Source: Eukaryota sp. TZLM1-RC (taxonomy: Eukaryota > Metamonada: BaSk clade). Taken from it: DNA of 64,000 nucleotides. Both the position numbers and the translations under genes were made by a program. Shown here one piece after another: positions 10,914 to 22,425 of the stretch. The notes below the pieces were generated by a model. It was given only the letters and a program-made list of their open reading frames with translations, was not told where the DNA came from and ran no database searches. Each line of letters begins with the position of its first letter. The stretch's first letter is position 1. The stretch spans positions 1,116,001 to 1,180,000 of the forward strand of contig JAUPSS010000001.1 in the NCBI GenBank assembly GCA_040285825.1. Direction: 5' to 3'.

Positions 10914-11322
10914 GTCTCAAGTCTGGTCTGTATCATTGTGTGGTCCTAGCACCAATTCAGCCACCAAACACACAGATAATAATGCTCAGACTTGTAAGAT
11001 GAAAGAAAAAGAATTTTGTCCACAGTATATGATTGATGGTGAGCTACAGTCAGAATATTGAGTTTAGCTGTAACAAAGCCTTGTACTTATAGATTTATTC
11101 TCATAAAGTTTGGTTTAATTGTACATGAATGTCATACTGTATTCGAGGTTAAATTCTGTGCCCAGAATTGAAGCAATGTGGTTGTTACGGCTGGATCTCA
11201 GAATACGTATTAGTTACGGATAGGTATCGTGCAACCCTAGTCTCAAGTCTGGTCTGTATCATTGTGTGGTCCTAGCACCAATTCAGCCACCAAACACACA
11301 GATAATAATGCTCAGACTTGTT
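10671..11322 (+). repeat. 326-bp tandem duplication spanning hAT right end
   Basis: 10671-10996 is repeated essentially identically at 10997-11322. The unit carries the last codons of the transposase frame, the right inverted repeat, the right target duplication and flanking gag-like DNA, so it arose after the hAT insertion. Confidence 0.9.
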
Positions 11323-13590
11323 ATTGTTACCATAAACCAGACCACAATGCTGTCAACTGTTCTCTCCACAGTGGCAAAATCCCTGTATACGGTGTCAAGA
11401 AATCCGTAATATTAGCGAAAGTGATACTGGCATTTGTTCTGATTTATGACAAGAAAATGTGCTGAATTCAGACGACTGTGATTCTTTATAAGGAGAACCA
11501 TATGAAGCTGAACTTAATCTTTCCACAGAGAAATCCCATCAACTGATGGAAGAAGGTGAAAGAACGGTAGTGATAGATGTTGGATAACATCAAATCAAGT
11601 GTGATAATAGTGTGAATTCTGTTTTTGATAATTTAATAAAGCTCTTCCTTAGGCCACTGTAGTGGTAACCCACCCATTCACTGACACCATTGACGTTATT
11701 GACTCCATTATGACTTTGAGCGAAATAAAAATGGAAACTGAGAGTACCAGAAACAAGAAGAAGGCAGATAAGACTGCTCAACTTTTTTCCCAACACAACT
11801 AGTGTACCAGAATAAGAATATGATGTTATGGAAATTGAATAGATTTACAATAAAACCATATTTCAATATTAATAATTTCATTGAATTCCTGGTTTTGGTT
11901 AGTTCCCAAGAACCAGAACTAATAAAAAAGTTAACTGTTTTTAAAACATACTGAGTAAACATGCTGTGTTATGATTCAACACGTTTGTAATAACACACAA
12001 TTTAAAAGAAATATTTCGCTCCCATTTGAATGTACCTTTTGAGACTTTTGAGAGTACCAGATGAATGCATCTGTATTTATGTCAGAAGCTCCATCACTCA
12101 AATTACATCACTTGAAGAAAGCTTCTATGAACACAAACAAATATAAACTAATGAACACGTGATACTTTCCTATTCTGGAAAACATGTATAGCTAGTGATA
12201 TTTGAAAACGAAACGTTTAGCTGATAAGGACAACCCTAACTTTGCCAGGTCCCAGACAAGGAAAAAAGAAAACCAAATTGTTAGTACTGTTACCTCTTGG
12301 AGGATCCCAAAGACTTTTCTAGAACTTTCTGTGAACAACTTTTGAGCCAACCTCACGAAGTATCGTTGCAGATAGAAGCGCAGTAACAGCAAACTGTCTT
12401 TAATAATGAGTCTACTAATCCTGTAGATGTGGTTCTTTTTGACTTGTCAGAACAGCTTGACGTTCTTGCCATTCAAGTATCAGTTTTTCCGTATCCTCCT
12501 CAATCTTCTTCTTTCATTGAAAGATTAGAAGTACGCCGTATTTAGTGCAAATAATGTTATAAATCTGTTTTTTGTAGTTAAATGATGAACTTGTAATGGT
12601 AATTATAACCGTGGTTATGTTTGGCCACCATGTTTTGGTTCCCTTTGATAAAGACATGATCCTTCAGTATCAAAATCAAACTAATCACATCACGTGATGT
12701 GATTTTGTGAGTGATATATATAGTGAGAGTTTCGAACATTTCTTTTCATTTGGCCTGTGGAATTTTTGTTGTTTTTTGGTGGTGGTTTGAACTCATTGGT
12801 TGTTCAACTGGAACCACCAGGACTTTTGTAATTGAATTTGAGTTCATGGTCATAAATGATGTATTCCTGTAACGTCGGTTCAAAATCGCCTCTGTCTCAT
12901 CAGTGTAATGATGGACCCATATCATCAAGGCTTGTTGTCTAGCTTTATAATTCAAGGTGTCTGCATTACTCATTTGTTCCCTTTTTGCCTCAATGAGATT
13001 TGGAATTTCAAAGCAAGTTTTACTCTTACTCAGTTTTTTGATTTATTATATCCCAATTCTTGTCAAAATTCTACCATCAAAAGCACGGTGTTTTGGCATT
13101 TGGATCTTCTCTAAAAATCAATTTAAAAATTCTGATGGTATACAGAATTCCAAACAAATCTCGTCTTTCCTTCCCAATTCAGCTGTCAATATTGCACCAT
13201 TGATAGTGACAGCTAAAGAGACGGCGTTCCCTCTCTTTACTTCCATTCTTAGCTATTTGTGGAATGGGTAGAACGAAAAATAGGTAGTTAAGGTGGGAGT
13301 GTCATTTTATAGACAACACCAATAACATATTATACTTTTCAGCAATTTTTCATTTTTGTTGCATTTTTACCAGCTTCTTTCGCTTCAAGAACAGAGAATT
13401 GTTTGGTGCTAATTCATTTACGAAAAAATCATCCCAAAGATATTCCAATATACTAATGGTTCACGAAAGGGGCAAGGTCATTAGGAATTAAAACTTTTTT
13501 TGGACATTGTTCCATCAAAAACTAACCACACTGTGCTTCAATAGATACAAAGATCCAAAAACATGTAGACTATACAGACACATGTAATCA
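11323..13590. other. Decayed DNA without a supported gene
   Basis: Begins with the degenerate gag knuckle (to about 11465). A palindromic CACATCACGTGATGTG lies near 12690 in a segment that could be a decayed LTR, but no partner was found. Short minus-strand frames (11590-12392, 12746-12973) show no recognisable motif. Confidence 0.35.
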
Positions 13591-13599
13591 GATCTTTCT

Positions 13600-13760
13600 T
13601 GACCGTAATCAATTGCAAAAAGTTAAAAACTGAATGATTGAAGATTACTCAGTCGTTTATATATTTAAGAATAGAGGCTCTAAATAAAGAGAATTACTCT
13701 CAATATTTGGTAGAGCCTCTGAAATTTTGCGACTGAAATGGAAAAGTAGTTTTTGTTCTT
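13600..13760 (-). repeat. Diverged copy of LINE-A 5'-region motif
   Basis: Shares AAAACTGAATGATT, GTCGTTTAT(A/G)TATTTA, the GACTCT/GGCTCT palindromic element and TACTCTCAATATTT(G/T)G with 26065-26175 and 53405-53520, in the same order. Confidence 0.5.
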
Positions 13761-13989
13761 TACCAACAATTCGAGTGTACACATTAGGCAAAGTTTATGA
13801 TTATTTTCAGTAGCAAAATCAAGAAAACTCCAATCAAATACCTTTAACGTAAATACTGAATCAATCATGGAAAAACAGCAAGTAAAAGCCAAGTAAATGC
13901 TTCAGATTTAATTAAGAATTATTGCTGGATGACGGTAAGAGCTTGACAATGAATACTAGAAAGATTTATTGAATTGAATATATTTCAAT

Positions 13990-14100
13990 AGAAAACGAGT
14001 TTTGTTCAGTGATATTACTGGAATAAAAGGAACATTACATTGGATTACCAATTCTTTTAAGTTTGGTAATTGTATTTGAATATTGACAAGACCCTATTGT
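13990..14100 (-). pseudogene. Fragment related to the RCC1-LRR gene C-terminus
   Basis: AGTTTTGTTCAGTGATATT and the nearby ATTACCAATTC(C/T)TT region match 18270-18350 inside the RCC1-repeat gene, suggesting a small paralogous remnant. The adjoining minus frame up to 14476 is unrecognised. Confidence 0.35.
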
Positions 14101-14749
14101 TTTTGCAGCGTATATACAACTAAAGCCGATCGATCGGCTTACCAATCGAGCGGAAAACCATGTGGGTATATGGTTTCTCATAATGTGCATGAATGAAAGA
14201 GAAGTGGTGGAAAGAACTGGACTGAAACAGCATAAACAAGCGATTAACAAGGAAGTAGAAGAAGATCGAAAGCAACAATTTTGAGTAGCCGTCTGAGAAG
14301 ATGTTGAGCCATTCCTTGATATCACATACTCGAGAAGCAAGTCGAAAGGTTTTGTGAAAAAGTCGAAGGAAGTCATGGAGTCGGATCCAAAAACAAAGTA
14401 TCAGATATGATAGGGGAATATGAGATTGAAGTGTTGTAGAAGACCACTCTTGAGTATGGTTAGTAGGGGAGATCATGATGTGTGAACACTCATCAGTGCT
14501 AGAGTCACCAGTCTCAAGTTGAGAGAACTTTTATAATGACAAACTTATTGGTTCCGTGAACACTGAGTTTTAGGCTAAGTTTCAAGAATTTGTTGATTGG
14601 ACCACATTGATGAACTGGCTAGTTTGCACATTTTGCAGAGAACTAAAAAAGTTCACCACATACGAAGACAAATGTTCTTTTATTTAAATACAATTATACA
14701 ATGATTAATTTATTGAATTTGCACACTTGATTAAATTAAATCATAACTA

Positions 14750-15450
14750 ATGGGACGACTATCATTAAACCAAGATTTCCTCTACAAAATCTTGATTTGC
14801 TTGCTGTCTAGCTAAAGCTTCTCTAATTCGATTGAAAAACCGCGGTAATCTATTAATAATGGCAAATTGAATCCGTGAACGCCATAAAAAAATATCAAAT
14901 CTTTTCATTGTTTTTTCTTTCACCATTTTTTGGAAGTCATCCAAAAAAGTTTCTGCTTCAACTGATAATCTTCCATTTATCGAAAATGGGAAAGCAATAA
15001 AAACCAGCTGTGTATTTCTATCGATATTTGCATCTTCAATTTCTTTATCATATTTTCTATGTTTTTCTTTTGCTTTAAAATCCAGAGCAGCCACAGGATT
15101 AAGTTTTCTTCTGTGAACCAAAGTATCGTTTGCAACATTACATGAGACAAAGTCAACAATAGCTTCAGAATTATCAATCCAATCACAGTATACATCACCT
15201 CTATCATCAGAACCAAAATTATTCAGAGAAAGTGTTTCTTTCAGCAGGGGCTCTTTGATACACGATATCCTTGCAGTTTGTGCCATATTGAAAACAGTGT
15301 CTCTAACAGCATCATGTAATGAAGAACGATAAGTTATCAATTTAGAGCAATTTAGAGCATGGCGCAAAGTGAGTTGAGGTGAATTCGATTACAATTATTG
15401 AATTTCAATCTTTAACAAGAAACACATAACTACAGGACTTTTCTCTATTA
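14750..15450 (-). mobile_element. LINE-B 3' fragment (restriction-like endonuclease domain)
   Basis: The open minus frame 14765-15367 (200 aa) reads LRH/MRHALNC, then TYRSSLHDAVRD, EPLLKE, a DDRGDVYCDW acidic motif, AIVDFVSC, KAKEKHRKYDKEI and FLWRSRIQFAIINRLPRFFNRI. The order matches LINE-A's terminal domain with low identity, so this is a second family. Expected role: the target-cleaving endonuclease of an RLE-type non-LTR retrotransposon. Reverse transcriptase is absent; a sister copy lies at 55.6-56.5 kb. Confidence 0.7.
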
Positions 15451-16600
15451 GTGACACTGTGTGACCTGCATGAACTAGACAAACCTCTCTCATGGTGTAT
15501 CGTCAATTATCAGGAATAAATTAATAGCTATGAGCCAGCAAAATACCTTTTATTTATCATGGTGCAATAAAGTTCTCTCCATTCTCATAATCGAAAGTAA
15601 TTCAATCTTACAAACAAAATCACATTCACCTTTGAACAACACAAATAGGGGATGCAATTCCAACAGTAAACGAGGATCTGGATTAAGACACATCACCGCT
15701 ACTTTTAAAAAATGTCAACTAATCCAATGTTTGATTCTACAAAGGTCAACAATGGAAAGGCTGAAATTGAATAATGAATCGAAAACAGCCACCTTATTGT
15801 GAAATAACATAGGCAAAGCGTTTGTGTATTGATAATGCAAATTTCGTCCTTGTTCATGTTCTTGATTGCTGTCCATTGATTCTCATCGAGAAAAATTGCA
15901 ATACATTCTTATTGCAATAGAATATTTTGCAAAGAGCAAGCAACGAAAAGATTGGTCCAAATAACAATGATATTGAATTTTCAGACATTGTTGAGGTCTC
16001 TTTAGTGAATCTGAAACAGAATAAACAGCCATTCAAGTCGTTCCGATCATACCAGGTTTCCTTTTCTTGTATAACTTAAGTACAAGTTAATGTCTAATGT
16101 AGTGTTCCAAAAACTAGTCAATACTGCTTCAATTAGTTCGCATCTTCTGTTGAGATGATAGTTTTTCCACTTTCTTCGTCAATGGAATCAAAAGTTACGG
16201 TAACTCAACCTGGTCTAAAAAAAGTTGATTTTGTTAATTGCATAAAAATGGTTTTGGAAACAGCTGCTCATTTTTTTTAAATAATAGTGTTTTATTCAGA
16301 AATTGACTGTATAAATGGTGGATGTTTCAAACATCTGTTGACAAAAACATCTCATCGACAGCAACTCGTAGTTATGCAAAACGCCACGTCATCAACACCA
16401 ATGTCATCTTGAAAGAAGAACATGATCAGTGAATGTTGAGTACAAGCCTTCATATAAGATTCCATATCAGTTGACACAAACTAGGTTCAGTAATTCAATA
16501 CGTGGTTTTTTATAAAAAAGGAAAATACAATAAAATAAAATTTTGAAACAATAACTAAAAATTTACAAATAAAATTTATTGTTAATTTACTAAATTTTTT
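15451..16600. other. Intergenic, no supported gene
   Basis: An open frame at 15530-15802 lacks any motif. Near 16580-16620 a TTTATTGTTAATTTACTAAATT unit is tandemly repeated twice. Confidence 0.35.
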
Positions 16601-16639
16601 ATTGTTAATTTACTAAATTTGCTTATGCGTTCTTCTGCC

Positions 16640-17042
16640 AGTTACATCAATGCTGTCTGAAATTGTTGAGATTTTAACCCAGCTATATAGAGAAAGGAGA
16701 CTTGAAACGGAATGTATGACTGAAGAATTCATGGATGATGTAGAAATGTTTCTCGAACCAACAATGTTAGCCGCACAAAATTTGAAAGTTGATAAATAAT
16801 CGGAAAATATATCTGCTGTTAGAGATGGTGAATATCTATATTCAGTTGACCTGCATGAGAATAATTGTAGTTTTAGCTGCTGGAATCAACAAGATGTGCT
16901 ATGAATTCAATTTAGGGATATAGCCAGACGTGTACAAATTCATCCACGTCATTGTGTGTCGCCTTATTATTTAGTAGAAAAATTCGATGCAACACATTTT
17001 TTACATTATTTATTTAGCACATTTATTGAAACTTTACAATAA
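16640..17042 (+). pseudogene. Possible MULE-type transposase C-terminus (SWIM finger)
   Basis: Broken frames give VRDGEYLYSVDLHENNCSFSC WNQQDV followed by a segment ending HPRHCVSPYYLVEKFDATH. The spacing resembles the CxC...W...C.H zinc finger and the following P..Y...Y stretch of Mutator-like transposases. In-frame stops are present. Motif-level resemblance only. Confidence 0.35.
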
Positions 17043-18040
17043 ATTGTTTATTATATTATTTATATGTTTGTTATTTTCAGGGTATTTGTTTGAAAAATTT
17101 ATGATTCTCGAATTTCATTTGTAGAAGGAATTTCGGGCAAGGTTTAACTTAATAATAGTAAATATTTTCAAGATACCTGGCAATTTGACCTAGTTAATCT
17201 TAATTCTGTTGATTCTTCATTCATAGATCTTGTTTTTATTCTACAAACAAGTAATTTCATTGTAAATTAAGGTAAATGAGGAGTCGAAACTATCGGTTCT
17301 AATTATTCTATTAGTATTACCTCGTTATCCTTACCTTTTTTGCTGCATGCTATGTGATGTATGAAAAGATGCAGGAGGATCTTGGGGTAAGATGTCTGAC
17401 GTGCTGATAGCTGTTTGATTTGAGTTGGCTGATAGCTATGGTGTTCCTTATTACTTCATTGATGGTCATTAATGAACTTTGCCTTAATTTGGAGAATTGG
17501 AACAAAATCAATGACTTAAAATCGAATGAGATAAGGTTCTTATATTTTTCCCTTATTCTATTGAAGCCTGAATGCGCCAACATTGAAGTGGAATTTGTTT
17601 CCTGGGAATTGTTTTTAAACACGAATATGAACAGCAAACAATAGTCGGGTGATAAATCAGCGCAACAAATTCAATTGGTTGAGCATGACTCAGATATTTT
17701 TGTCTTTGAAAACTAAGATTGATGAACAACAATAAAATGGGTGACCAAGAATACTGAGACAGTAGAGGTTGTCAAATACTGACTAGCGAAATATTTTGAA
17801 TCGTAATCCTATTTCTGCAAAAAGAGATCCATTTCACGAAACATAGCCCATTATAAGTAAAAACCTAAATCTATCCAAGGCCTGTGTGGAACAAGTGAAA
17901 ATTCCGACAACACTCATATGGTTTAAAAAGCTTTATACAACAACTCATCAGTAAAAGAAATTTTGATCATAACATTTATTGTGCACATCCAAGAAGTAAA
18001 CAGAAGTGATATTTGCCTAAACAAAATCCTTCAGCTGAAA
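17043..18040. other. Intergenic, no supported gene
   Basis: AT-rich. Overlapping opposite frames at 17350-17644 lack motifs. The last 100 bases are the 3' flank of the RCC1-repeat gene. Confidence 0.35.
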
Positions 18041-20383
18041 CTAAAGCCCTATAGTACCTTCATCTACATGGTAACTAAAAATATCAATCAAATACCGTTC
18101 AGCCGAGTACTTAATCCACCATGGAAAACAAGATAATTCGACTAAATAGTCGTTCTTACTGATTGTAACAGATTTAATTAAACCTTGATTACTAAGTTTT
18201 GTTGGAGATAGACGAGAACCTAGCAGACTGTCTTCATCAGGTTTAATCAATTGAATAAATTTCAAAGAAGGAAAGTTTTGTTCAGTGATATTGACAATAT
18301 CTTTGTTATCAATTACCAATTCCTTCAAATTTGCAAATTTTACAAGTATATCAAGGCTGTAAGGATCTCCAAAACTGAAGTTACGTCCATACCTGAGTTC
18401 CAATGTTGCAATGGATTGAGGTAAAGGTATTTTACCTGGTAAAATTCTGTCTGAAATAACACAAGATAACACCACCAATTCTTTTAATGATGTAAGATAG
18501 CTTAAATCAGTAACCTGAATGAAATCATTTTGAAGCACCAACGTCACTAGTGAAGTCGGTAATTTTTCTATGTTGAATGCAAAATCAAGAACTAGACACT
18601 TGAGTTTTGATAAATGCGCCATGTTTATAGGCATTTTAGTATATCTCGAACCAACAAACTTAGCAACCTCAACATTTGGGAACAAGGAAAATAACTCTGT
18701 ATCATAACAAATAAGGTCATAGTTAACATCAAGTTTGTTAATTCTACTATTGGCTGCTTTGGGAACTTTATAATCAGTAGTTAATCGTAATTGTAAATCA
18801 TCAACATTTTCATCTAAATAGAAAGCTTCAGGATCCTTCAAAAAGATGGAGCTTCGTATTGGATGAACATTAAACACTTCCTTGGCAAGTACACCCACCT
18901 TCTTGCTAATACTACACTTGAGGTAAAATCTCGCTTTAACATACGGATAATTTCCAAACAACATTTTCAAATAATTTAAATATTCGTAGAGCAAATACTT
19001 GATTAGACCACTAAACATTCTATCCAAAGGTTGTTTTGGATATTGGAAACTGCCAAGTACTTCAGATACAAATACTTTAACAGGTTGTGGTCGATCAATC
19101 AAATCACCTGTACCTAATTGACCTTTATCATTTCTTCCCCAAGCCCAAACAGTGTTTTTGCTGTAGAAAAACATACATTCATGACCTACTGAAATACCTT
19201 CTATGTTGGTAAGAGCTTCAATACACCTTGGTTGATCGACATCTTCATAAATATCACTTATTATACTCAACTCACCCCACACAAAAACTTTACCATTATT
19301 ATCGAGAGACGCAAATATACCACCACAACCACTAATAGAAACTATATTGCTTAACCCTAGAACTTTGGTGGGATTGTTATTAAAAGATTCTTCATCATTA
19401 CCCTTGTCGAATTTCCAAACAACACCATTAGTATCAATAATAAACAAATAATTAGCACTGTGACGAACTCCTGACACCAATAAAGCTGAACCCTTTATCG
19501 GTGTTCTTGGAAAGAGATTGAGGGTAATTGGTGTGTAAGTTTTGGTGAAATATTCACCAACATCATCGCAATAAGATACAGAGTCATTGTCTTGATCAGA
19601 GCCAGAGAAGATACTTTGACCAGAATAAAAATGATGACCAAAGCTATCGACTGCGATCAAAGAATCACCTTCAACAGAAAGATAAACAATATTATGTAAT
19701 TCTTCCATTAATTCGAATGATTTACCACCTCCCCATTTAACAACTTTTTCTTGATGAGTTAACGCAAATGAATTTCGAAAACCACCATAAACTTCTTTAA
19801 TGCTATAAGGAATGTCTATTGAGGAGACTGGAGAAATCCAATCTGTTGACATATTAATTTGCTGATCTAAATTGCAGTCCCAACCATACAAGTTTCCATT
19901 AGAAGAAATGGCGAGGGAGTGTTCAAAAGCAGCTGAAATGGAAATGATATTAGTTAATGATAATTTGATTGGTGATTTGATTGTTTGAGGTCCATTATAA
20001 AGAACTTGACCTCGATTATTATTCCCCCAACCATAAACCTGACCAGAATAGGTGAGTAGAAGGGTGTGGCGTGAGCCGCTGGAAATAAACTTAATTCCTC
20101 TCACTGAGTCTTCTTGAATAATCCGAACTTGTATTGACTCTGCATCGAGAGAAAGGTCACCCGATACTGAGAGAGTCGAATGAGAAACATCTAGACCGGT
20201 AAGTGGATATGTCCTATGCTGTTGGTCTGATTGAACTGTATCTAGAGCAGTGGGCAAAAGACTGAAAGGAGGGTTTGTGAAACATTGAGAAAGGCGTTCT
20301 GAAGGAAAACACGTATATCCACCACCAGAAAACTTATCTAGATTCTGAGTTTGTTGAGAGTCATGAGTCATGGTAGTTGGCAT
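18041..20383 (-). CDS. RCC1-repeat protein with C-terminal leucine-rich region
   Basis: Uninterrupted 780-aa frame. From about residue 95 to 440 it shows RCC1-type propeller blades: QVYGWGNNNRGQ, EHSLAISSNGNLYGWD, a degenerate KVVKWGGGK blade, GKVFVWGEL and VWAWGRNDKGQLGTGD. After a basic, hydrophobic linker, residues about 560-760 form irregular leucine-rich repeats (LSKLKCLVLDF, LPTSLVTLVLQ, LTSLKELVVLS, FANLKELVID). RCC1 propellers serve in Ran nucleotide exchange and in many unrelated binding roles; with degenerate blades and fused LRRs this is unlikely to be Ran-GEF itself. No membrane segment or signal peptide is apparent. The start is the first ATG; the promoter region is shared with the SENP8-like fragment on the other strand. 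Function unknown; probably a protein-interaction scaffold. Confidence 0.85.
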   Translation of the reverse strand: MPTTMTHDSQQTQNLDKFSGGGYTCFPSERLSQCFTNPPFSLLPTALDTVQSDQQHRTYPLTGLDVSHSTLSVSGDLSLDAESIQVRIIQEDSVRGIKFISSGSRHTLLLTYSGQVYGWGNNNRGQVLYNGPQTIKSPIKLSLTNIISISAAFEHSLAISSNGNLYGWDCNLDQQINMSTDWISPVSSIDIPYSIKEVYGGFRNSFALTHQEKVVKWGGGKSFELMEELHNIVYLSVEGDSLIAVDSFGHHFYSGQSIFSGSDQDNDSVSYCDDVGEYFTKTYTPITLNLFPRTPIKGSALLVSGVRHSANYLFIIDTNGVVWKFDKGNDEESFNNNPTKVLGLSNIVSISGCGGIFASLDNNGKVFVWGELSIISDIYEDVDQPRCIEALTNIEGISVGHECMFFYSKNTVWAWGRNDKGQLGTGDLIDRPQPVKVFVSEVLGSFQYPKQPLDRMFSGLIKYLLYEYLNYLKMLFGNYPYVKARFYLKCSISKKVGVLAKEVFNVHPIRSSIFLKDPEAFYLDENVDDLQLRLTTDYKVPKAANSRINKLDVNYDLICYDTELFSLFPNVEVAKFVGSRYTKMPINMAHLSKLKCLVLDFAFNIEKLPTSLVTLVLQNDFIQVTDLSYLTSLKELVVLSCVISDRILPGKIPLPQSIATLELRYGRNFSFGDPYSLDILVKFANLKELVIDNKDIVNITEQNFPSLKFIQLIKPDEDSLLGSRLSPTKLSNQGLIKSVTISKNDYLVELSCFPWWIKYSAERYLIDIFSYHVDEGTIGL

Positions 20384-20391
20384 CTAGGCAA

Positions 20392-20740
20392 ATGAAACTA
20401 TATGAAAATAATATATGTTTTATTCCTGTCAATGACAATATACAAGGGAGTGGTGGTTTACATTGGAGTTTATTAATCTTTGAAAACTATAATAATAGGA
20501 GACATTTTTACTACTTAGATTCTTTGACTAAATCACTTTTGAGGTTACAAACTTGATAGATAATCAGTTTGGTGACTTGGCACCATTTGTCACTTTAATG
20601 ACATACCACGTCAAGCTAATGGATATGATTGTGGAGTGTTTGTATGTTGGTACGCTGCTATGATCAGGCAAGTGTATGAATCAGATGACCACCACTTAGA
20701 TTTGGTGAATATTATAGATTTATTATATGGATCTGATTAA
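20392..20740 (+). pseudogene. SENP8/DEN1-like (C48, Ulp1-fold) cysteine protease fragment
   Basis: Frame 1 reads FIPVNDN...GGLHWSLLIFE...FYYLDSL, closely following the SENP8 pattern (xPxNDN...GGxHWSLL...YDS) with the catalytic His (codon 20461) and Asp (20518). After two apparent one-base losses (near CAAACT 20549-20554 and GCACC 20580-20584) it resumes in another frame with PRQANGYDCGVFVC: the oxyanion Gln and nucleophilic Cys (20630-20632). Family role: removes NEDD8 or SUMO-like modifiers. The N-terminal third would have to lie inside the divergent RCC1 gene and is not visible, so the gene is truncated. It could be a host relic or a protease picked up by a mobile element. Confidence 0.65.
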
Positions 20741-20744
20741 ACGT

Positions 20745-21150
20745 GGCTGAATTTAGAATTAATTTAAAATTTTTAGACACTTACCCTTGCACTGAATTAC
20801 CCTTGCACTTAATTATTGATTCTTAGTGCACTTAGATTCCAAAAACCTTAGCTATACCTCGAATAGATGTAAGGACCCCGAAAAATGAAATTCAGCCGAA
20901 AAAGCCCAAGACCAGTGGGAAAATCAAAAAAAAACAAAAAAAGCAATAATAATAAAAAACCAATAATAAAAATGTTCAGCATTGCTGAACTGAAAGCTGT
21001 TGAATCTGCAAGGTCAGTTCTTTTGAAATCAACAAATAAATTTCAGTTAAAAAAAAACAAAAGATGAACGAGATGAGTAGTTAAACGGGTCACGGCCTGA
21101 AAAAAGCGAGCGATGAGAAACAATTAAAATAGGTCATTAACTAAGAAGTT
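20745..21150. other. Intergenic with short Lys/Asn-rich frame
   Basis: A 60-aa frame (20885-21067) is extremely Lys/Asn-rich, starting MKFSRKSPRPVGKSKKNKK. It could be a basic N-terminus of the following broken gene or chance. Confidence 0.25.
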
Positions 21151-21179
21151 TTCATTATATCTGATGTCTTTGGACTATT

Positions 21180-22425
21180 TGAAAAGATGAATTTTATATG
21201 CAAAAAAGATTTATCGCTTCATGTGCAGAAAAACCTGTAGGGATGGTGAAATTTCCTGATAATTGTAAAAATTGTAATTTTTTTGGTACGAAGCAAGAAT
21301 TGTTATTATTTTTCTGTGCAATTTTTAACTGATCACAAACCTGATGTTTTGACAGGTTTTAATATTGTAAAATTTGTTGGTCCAACATAATGCAACAGGT
21401 TGGAAATTTATGGAAAGTCTTTCCCAGAATAAATGGAATGAGAAAACATTCAGCTGTTTTTATCCGATTTTTGACAGAAAGTTCCCTCTAATTGCAATGG
21501 TTTAACTATCTGTAATTCACTTGTATATGCTAAACAATTTATTACATCAAAGTCGAATGAATCCTTGAGATTTCCTAGTTGGTTCCTGTCAAATGAGTCT
21601 AAAGGGTATCTTCATGATACATTTAAGAACCTTTTACCAATTGATTGTTTTATAAGTATACCCCAAGATACCATTGATTATTGGTTCAGAGATAGTGTGC
21701 TTGGTTTAAAATTATTTCTACTGTTTCAATCAAACAAGGTGGTTCGACCAACTTTTGTTACTCACAAAACCACATTGAAATCTGTTGTCAAGCATAGAGG
21801 ATTGGAACTTTTGTTAAATCATTATGCGCAATTGATTCACAGATTGAGCATGAACAGGTATATATATAATATTATAAAAAAATATATATTATATATTGAA
21901 AAAAATATTGAATATAATATTGTCCCAAATTATTACTTCTACATTTAACTGGAAATGGCCAGGATTTTCCTGTGATAACTCGAAAAGAAATGGAACAAAT
22001 TCAAATGTTGCTCAGTAAAATTTCTACCATTAAACACAATATTAAACTCAATAGAAGAGTAACCCTGGTAATTAATGAGGACTTGAAAATTTTTGTTGAA
22101 AAAAGTAAAAGCAGTTGATGGAAAATAATGGTAATATTCCTCTTTTTTCCATTAATCAATGTACTAAATTAAGGGCGTTTATCGCAGAAACCATCAAAAC
22201 GAATTAAGAAGTCAATTTACAAACAAGGTATGCTCAATGTATTGAAAAATTTATTAATCTATATTATGAGAAAATGGAAGATGAAGAAGAGATGACCCAA
22301 AAAAATATGTTTTTCGTTGGAGATTACGTCAAGTCAAGAATCTATTTCTTCAAACTAATCATAATAATTTTCCGTCTGCCGATGATCAAATTGGTAATTT
22401 CATTATACTTTCTGATGATGAAATC
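21180..22425 (+). pseudogene. Decayed coding region, unassigned
   Basis: Successive open stretches in alternating frames (21490-21948 is the longest) look like former protein-coding DNA but are not recognised. One segment near 21310-21385 reads TDHKPDVLTGFNIVKF, resembling the ExoII motif (PDxxTGYNI) of family-B DNA polymerases, without supporting neighbours. The downstream part could be the N-terminal half of the Fanzor relic that follows. Confidence 0.35.

Noticed and set aside
12580-12750. Possible LTR with CACATCACGTGATGTG palindrome
   Set aside because: Only short similarity to the LTRs at 6.8 and 9.3 kb; no partner or defined ends.
18041-20383. Ran guanine-nucleotide exchange factor RCC1 itself
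   Set aside because: Too few well-formed blades and a long LRR extension; only the repeat type is shared.
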